Assembly (NCBI GenBank): GCA_023395465.1
Contig: JAEWZE010000213.1
Coordinates: 1-25,706 of the forward strand
Source of the DNA: Pseudomonadota bacterium
GTDB lineage: Bacteria; Pseudomonadota; Gammaproteobacteria; Xanthomonadales; Xanthomonadaceae
Reading direction: 5' to 3'
DNA length: 25,706 bases
Part shown: positions 22,540 to 25,706 of the stretch, piece after piece
Position numbering within the stretch: the stretch's first letter is position 1
Layout: every line of letters starts with the position of its first letter
The notes under the pieces: generated by a model
Told to the model about the DNA's origin: nothing
The model's input: only the letters and a program-made list of their open reading frames with translations
Database searches by the model: none
Program-made: the position numbers and the translations under genes

Positions 22540-22982
22540 TGTTGCGTCCTCGCGCGCTCTCGCACGCGGAACGCCGGGGCGTTTCGCCTGGATGTGGCCC
22601 GCCGCCGGCGCGCGAGCGCCAGGCGGCCCTGGTTGCTTCCAGCGCTGCACACCACGGCGGACCGCGGGAGCGCTTGTTCCATGTTGCAGTCTGTTTCGGG
22701 CCGGCGGCCGCGCAGGCACGTCCGGAGGGACAGGCCTGCGCGCCGCGCGGGACATGTTCAGCGCCGGCGCCGTGGCGCCGGGCGATCACAGGACCTGCCG
22801 CCCAGCCGCTAACATGGCTGCCCCGGGGGCAGTGGCCGCGCTCTGGAGGGACCCGCGGAAGGCCGGCTTTTGGCCGGGGAACTTCCAGCGAAATCAGGAC
22901 CTTATCTCGCTCGCCGAGTGTAGCAGAAAAAGAATTCAGGTCGGATGCCCCGGAAGGCACCCGCCGCAGCCAGGAGTACACG
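22540..22982. other. 443-base divergent intergenic region rne / rluC with long rne leader
   Basis: No gene is evident. For rne (minus strand) it should contain a long 5' leader, as known for rne in E. coli where the leader mediates autoregulation. A GC hairpin CCGGCGCC/GGCGCCGG (22764-22781) and a CCGGC-loop-GCCGG hairpin near 22864-22877 lie in it. An AT-richer block at 22911-22936 includes TACACT on the minus strand (22917-22922), a possible -10 for rne. For rluC a GGAG lies 8 bases before its ATG. Confidence 0.5.
22764..22781 (-). promoter_or_regulatory. Stable hairpin in the rne 5' leader
   Basis: Perfect arms CCGGCGCC and GGCGCCGG with a 2-base spacer (a 4-base loop if the innermost pair opens), about 225 bases upstream of the rne ATG. 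It could be a cis element for RNase E feedback; this is inference by analogy with the E. coli rne leader. Confidence 0.35.
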
Positions 22983-23948
22983 ATGAGCGATGCAGGCAAG
23001 ACTCCCGCCGGTGGCGGCGTACGCACGGTCCGGATCGCCGAGGACCGCGACGGCCAGCGGCTGGACAACTTCCTGCTCGGCTACCTGAAGGGGGCCCCGC
23101 GCTCGCTGGTCTACAAGATCGTGCGCAGCGGCCAGGTCCGCGTGAACGGGGGCCGCGTCCGCGCCGACCGGCGCCTGGAGGGGGGCGACGAGGTCCGGAT
23201 CCCGCCGGTCCGCATCGAGGACCCGGCCGCGAAGGGCAGCCCTTCGCCGGGCCTGCTCGAGGCCATGGCGGCGAGCATCGTGTTCGAGGACGCCCGCCTG
23301 CTGGCCATCAACAAGCCCTCGGGGATCGCCAGCCACGGCGGCAGCGGCATCAGCTTCGGGGTGATCGAGACGCTGCGGGCGCTCCGCCCCAACCAGGAGC
23401 TGGAGCTGGTGCACCGCCTGGACCGGGACACCTCGGGCCTGATGGTGGTCGCCAAGAAGCGCTCGGCGCTGTCCGAGCTGCAGGCGCTGATGCGCGAGGA
23501 CGCCGGCGCCGGGCTGCGCAAGCGCTACCTGGCCCTGCTGCTGGGGCGGATGCCCGACGGCGTGATGAGCGTCGACGCGCCGCTGCACGTCGGCCTGCGC
23601 CAGGGCGGCGAGCGCCATGTGCAGGTCGATCCGGCAGGCAAGCCTTCGCTCAGCCACTTCCGCGTGCTCGAGCGCCGCGGCGGCCAGTCGTACTGCGAGG
23701 TCCGGATCGAGACCGGCCGCACCCACCAGATCCGCGTCCACGCCCGCCACATCGGCCATGCCGTCGCCGGCGACGACAAGTACGGGGACGCCGAAGCCAA
23801 CCGCCGCCTGCGCGAGAAGATCGGGCTGCGCCGGCTGTTCCTGCACGCGACCTCGCTGGAGTTCGCGCTCGATGGCGGGCGCGCGCCCTACGTGCTCACT
23901 GCGCCGCTGGCACCGGACCTGGTCGAGGCGCTGGACCGGCTCGCATGA
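22983..23948 (+). CDS. rluC: 23S rRNA pseudouridine synthase RluC
   Basis: A 321-residue pseudouridine synthase. The N-terminal S4 RNA-binding domain (RLDNFLLGYLKGAPRSLVYKIVRSGQVRVNGGRVRADRRLEGGDEVRIPP, about 26-75) precedes the RluA-type catalytic domain with motif I HRLDRDTSGLMVVAK (catalytic D147), RKRYLALL, and the RTHQIRVHARHIGHAVAGDDKYG segment. RluC modifies U955, U2504 and U2580 (E. coli numbering) near the peptidyl-transferase centre. Divergent placement next to rne is the same as in E. coli and supports RluC over RluA or RluD. CAGGAG precedes the ATG at good distance. Confidence 0.95.
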   Translation: MSDAGKTPAGGGVRTVRIAEDRDGQRLDNFLLGYLKGAPRSLVYKIVRSGQVRVNGGRVRADRRLEGGDEVRIPPVRIEDPAAKGSPSPGLLEAMAASIVFEDARLLAINKPSGIASHGGSGISFGVIETLRALRPNQELELVHRLDRDTSGLMVVAKKRSALSELQALMREDAGAGLRKRYLALLLGRMPDGVMSVDAPLHVGLRQGGERHVQVDPAGKPSLSHFRVLERRGGQSYCEVRIETGRTHQIRVHARHIGHAVAGDDKYGDAEANRRLREKIGLRRLFLHATSLEFALDGGRAPYVLTAPLAPDLVEALDRLA

Positions 23949-23965
23949 GGCGGGGCGGCGGCGAG

Positions 23966-24056
23966 GCCACGCATCATCTCCCTGTAGGAGCAGCCATAGC
24001 TGCGACCCGTAGCGGCTGGTCGCAGCTATGGCTGCTCCTACAGGAGGATGCGTGGC
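23966..24056. repeat. Large palindrome of the GTAGGAGC (REP-like) type between rluC and phhB
   Basis: Two perfect 27-base arms (23981-24007 and 24018-24044), beginning CCTGTAGGAGCAGCC, flank a 10-base loop. Outside them a second pair of 10-base arms, GCCACGCATC (23966-23975) and GATGCGTGGC (24047-24056), extends the structure with short bulges. The right edge touches the phhB stop codon. Elements with a GTAGGAGC core are common between genes in Xanthomonadaceae and pseudomonads. Here it lies between convergent genes and can serve both as terminator. Confidence 0.85.
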
Positions 24057-24398
24057 TCAGGACGCCAGTTCGTCCGTGCGCGCGGCGCAGATGAAGTCGT
24101 TCTCGCTCAGGCCACCGACGTCGTGGGTGGACCAGCGGACCTCGCAGCGGTCGTAGTGCACGCCCAGGTCGGGATGGTGGTCCTCGCGGTTGGCCATGTG
24201 CGCCAGCGCGTTCACGAACGACATGGTGTGGCGGTAGTCCGGGAAGCGGAAGCTGCGCACCAGCGCCTTGCCGTCCTCGGCCAGGGTCCACTCGGGCACT
24301 TCGGGCAGCAGTTCGCGCACGCGCGCCTCCGGCAGGCGGTGCTCGTCGCCGCGGCGTGGCAGGCAGTGGGCGCGGGCGAGGGGGACGAGGTCGGACAT
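24057..24398 (-). CDS. phhB: 4a-hydroxytetrahydrobiopterin dehydratase (pterin-4a-carbinolamine dehydratase)
   Basis: A 113-residue enzyme that dehydrates 4a-hydroxytetrahydrobiopterin in pterin recycling, normally supporting phenylalanine hydroxylase. The catalytic motif NREDHHPDLGVHYDRCEVRWSTHDVGGLSENDFICAART (about 70-107) is unmistakable, preceded by WTLAEDGKALVRSFRFPDYRHTMSFVNALAHMA. The N-terminus LVPLARAHCLPRRG matches the usual start. AGGAG lies 8 bases before the ATG at 24396-24398. No phenylalanine hydroxylase gene is adjacent, as is common in this family. The stop codon begins immediately after the palindrome. Confidence 0.95.
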   Translation of the reverse strand: MSDLVPLARAHCLPRRGDEHRLPEARVRELLPEVPEWTLAEDGKALVRSFRFPDYRHTMSFVNALAHMANREDHHPDLGVHYDRCEVRWSTHDVGGLSENDFICAARTDELAS

Positions 24399-24486
24399 GG
24401 TCGGCTCCTGGTGGCGAGCGGCTGAACGCTGCGTGTCGCACGGGGTCGTGCCGCGGCTGCGGCAAGGCAAACCCCAGCGGGATGGA

Positions 24487-24492
24487 TAGAAT
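24487..24492 (+). promoter_or_regulatory. Candidate -10 element of nfuA giving a leaderless transcript
   Basis: TAGAAT ends 6 bases before the nfuA ATG, which would place the transcript start at or next to the A of the start codon. No Shine-Dalgarno sequence lies between. A -35 hexamer is not convincing. Confidence 0.45.
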
Positions 24493-24498
24493 AGCCGG

Positions 24499-25092
24499 AT
24501 GATCCAGATCTCAGATTCCGCGCAGGCCCACTTCCGCAAGCTGGTGGAGCGCGAGGGCGTCCCCGGCATGGGCGTGCGCCTGGCCGCCACCCACGCCGGC
24601 ACGCCGCAGGCCGATGTCCGCCTCGAGTTCGCGGCGCCCGACGAGCTCGGCGGCGACGAATGGGCCGTGGACTGCAACGGCTTCACGCTGTGGCTCGACG
24701 CCGCGAGCGTGCCGTTCCTGGAAGGCGCGGAGATCGACTACGCGACCGCCGCGACCGGTGGGCAGCTGCAGATCCGCGCGCCGCGCATCAAGGGCGTGAA
24801 GCCCGACGACGAGGCGTCGCTGGTGGAACGCGTGCGGTGGACGATCCAGCACGTGGTGAACCCGCAGCTGGCCTCGCACGGCGGCCACGTCGCGGTGGAG
24901 GAGGTCAGCGCCGAGGGCGTGGTGCTGCTGCGCTTCGGCGGCGGCTGCCACGGCTGCGGCATGGCCGACGTCACCCTGAAGCAGGGCATCGAGAAGACCC
25001 TGATGGAACAGGTGCCGGGCGTGACCGCGGTGCGCGATGCCACCGACCACGACACCGGTGCGGCGCCGTACATCCCGCGCGCGACGGCCTGA
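24499..25092 (+). CDS. nfuA: Fe-S cluster carrier/biogenesis protein NfuA
   Basis: A 197-residue protein. The N-terminal degenerate A-type domain (about 1-95, MIQISDSAQAHFRKLVEREGVPGMGVRL...) lacks the three A-type cysteines, and the C-terminal Nfu domain (about 105-185) carries C150-HG-C153 in GGGCHGCGMADVTLKQGIEKTLMEQVPGV. Two NfuA subunits share a 4Fe-4S cluster through this CxxC and pass it to targets such as lipoyl synthase and aconitase, especially under oxidative or iron stress. The start matches the known NfuA N-terminus, with no ribosome site in front. Divergent from phhB; the next gene starts 27 bases after its stop. Confidence 0.95.
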   Translation: MIQISDSAQAHFRKLVEREGVPGMGVRLAATHAGTPQADVRLEFAAPDELGGDEWAVDCNGFTLWLDAASVPFLEGAEIDYATAATGGQLQIRAPRIKGVKPDDEASLVERVRWTIQHVVNPQLASHGGHVAVEEVSAEGVVLLRFGGGCHGCGMADVTLKQGIEKTLMEQVPGVTAVRDATDHDTGAAPYIPRATA

Positions 25093-25119
25093 TCCCCCGG
25101 CCCGCTTCGACGCCGACGG

Positions 25120-25706
25120 ATGTTCTCTTCCGCCGAACTGATCGAAGCCCTCCGCCGCCGCATGCGGCGGTCCCTGCGCCCGCTGCCTCCCCCGGGCGAG
25201 TTCCCGCCGGGATGGCGTGACTGGTTCGCCATGATGTCGGTGCGTCCGGGACGCGTGACCGGCGCGGACCCGGAGGAGATGGTCGCGGTCGTCGCCGCGT
25301 GTGCGCCGCTGCCGCCTTCGGGCATCGTCGAACAGCTCGGCCGCTGGCGGGCCTTCGCCGCGCTGTGGCGCCAGGACTGGCAGCCGGCCAGCCGCGACGA
25401 ACGCTGGACGCGGGTGGCGTCTATCTCGGGCAGCCTGCTGCTGCACCTTTTGTTCGTGCTGGCGCTGGTCTGGCTGATGGTGTTCCGCATGCCCTTCGTG
25501 GACAGCGGCGAAGACGCGGCGCGCGACGGCGAGGAGCACGTGCTGCAGGTCGAGTACATCGGTGAGGGCACGCCGGTGGATGACGCCGGCGGAGGGACCC
25601 CCGAGGCGCCGGAGGACACGAGCGAGCCGCGGCCGGCGGACGCGGTGGCCACGCCCGCGCCCGCGGAACCGGAGCCGGTCGCGGACGTCGACGTGGTCCC
25701 GGACGC
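25120..25706 (+). CDS. Single-pass membrane protein with acidic Pro-rich region (3' end outside window)
   Basis: Open from ATG 25120 to the window end (195 codons). The first 100 residues are cytoplasmic by charge (MFSSAELIEALRRRMRRSLR, then WRDWFAMMSVRPGRVTGADPEEM, then LWRQDWQPASRDERW). A membrane helix follows (about 103-123, SGSLLLHLLFVLALVWLMVF), then VLQVEYIGEGTP and a low-complexity Pro/Glu/Ala/Asp stretch. This resembles the xanthomonad proteins annotated as transmembrane repetitive protein, and the helix-plus-Pro/Glu layout recalls TonB or TolA, but no TonB-C domain is within the window. I recall the VEYIGEGTP phrase from that family; function unknown. Confidence 0.65.
   Translation, partial: MFSSAELIEALRRRMRRSLRPLPPPGEFPPGWRDWFAMMSVRPGRVTGADPEEMVAVVAACAPLPPSGIVEQLGRWRAFAALWRQDWQPASRDERWTRVASISGSLLLHLLFVLALVWLMVFRMPFVDSGEDAARDGEEHVLQVEYIGEGTPVDDAGGGTPEAPEDTSEPRPADAVATPAPAEPEPVADVDVVPD

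Noticed and set aside
22540..22755. N-terminal extension of RNase E to 22755
   Set aside because: The frame is open, but MKRMLINATQ at 22539 is the family start and has its own GAGGA ribosome site.
19921..22812. 963-codon plus-strand frame opposite rne
   Set aside because: Shadow of the rne coding strand, rich in Arg, Gly, His and Leu without any recognisable domain.

Overview
The window looks like chromosome from a high-GC gammaproteobacterium of the Xanthomonadaceae/Lysobacteraceae (Lysobacter, Luteimonas or Stenotrophomonas-like). This rests on a GC content that looks near 70 percent by eye, dense gene packing, a serC-pheA-aroA cluster, divergent rne and rluC, an NfuA N-terminus and FFLEELY-type protein of the kind I know from Xanthomonas, and a GTAGGAGC-type palindromic repeat. 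The assignment is from recognition of proteins, not from a database search. No phage, IS element or CRISPR array is visible.

Layout. 1-2902: a tripartite efflux-type ABC operon (HlyD-like adaptor cut by the window edge, FtsX/MacB-type permease, LolD/MacB-type ATPase), closed by a hairpin shared with a converging tRNA-Val(CAC). 3253-5261 (minus): a membrane-anchored Mrr-like nuclease-fold protein, an acyl-CoA-binding protein and a TetR regulator, the last two only 15 bases apart. 5484-7419: a FFLEELY-type protein, a PHA-system protein on the minus strand, and an FHA protein with a C-terminal membrane anchor. 7468-9157 (minus): MsrP and MsrQ, the periplasmic methionine sulfoxide repair pair. 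9284-13078: serC, pheA and aroA (serine and aromatic amino acid synthesis), serC and pheA overlapping by 8 bases. 13336-14608 (minus): two tandem TonB-C-domain proteins. 14733-16013: serS. 16071-17763: a divergent azoreductase and LysR regulator pair sharing an AT-rich control region.

17805-18648 is the most unusual part. An intact tRNA-Ser(UGA) is preceded by two tandem 133-base units. Each begins with the first 37 bases of that tRNA, up to and including the anticodon, and then continues into a unit-specific hairpin segment instead of the tRNA 3' half. Directly after the tRNA, and convergent with it, lies a clear AAC(3)-I family acetyltransferase gene whose stop codon abuts the tRNA CCA end.

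18784-25706: a GacA/UvrY-like response regulator, convergent rne (full-length RNase E with disordered arginine-rich tail), divergent rluC, a large palindrome between rluC and phhB, then phhB, nfuA (apparently leaderless) and the start of a membrane protein with an acidic proline-rich region. Most genes are housekeeping. The candidate for something undescribed is the tRNA-Ser 5'-half repeat array. Secondary items are the membrane-tethered Mrr-like protein, the acyl-CoA-binding-protein/TetR pair, and several proteins with altered key residues or extra tails.
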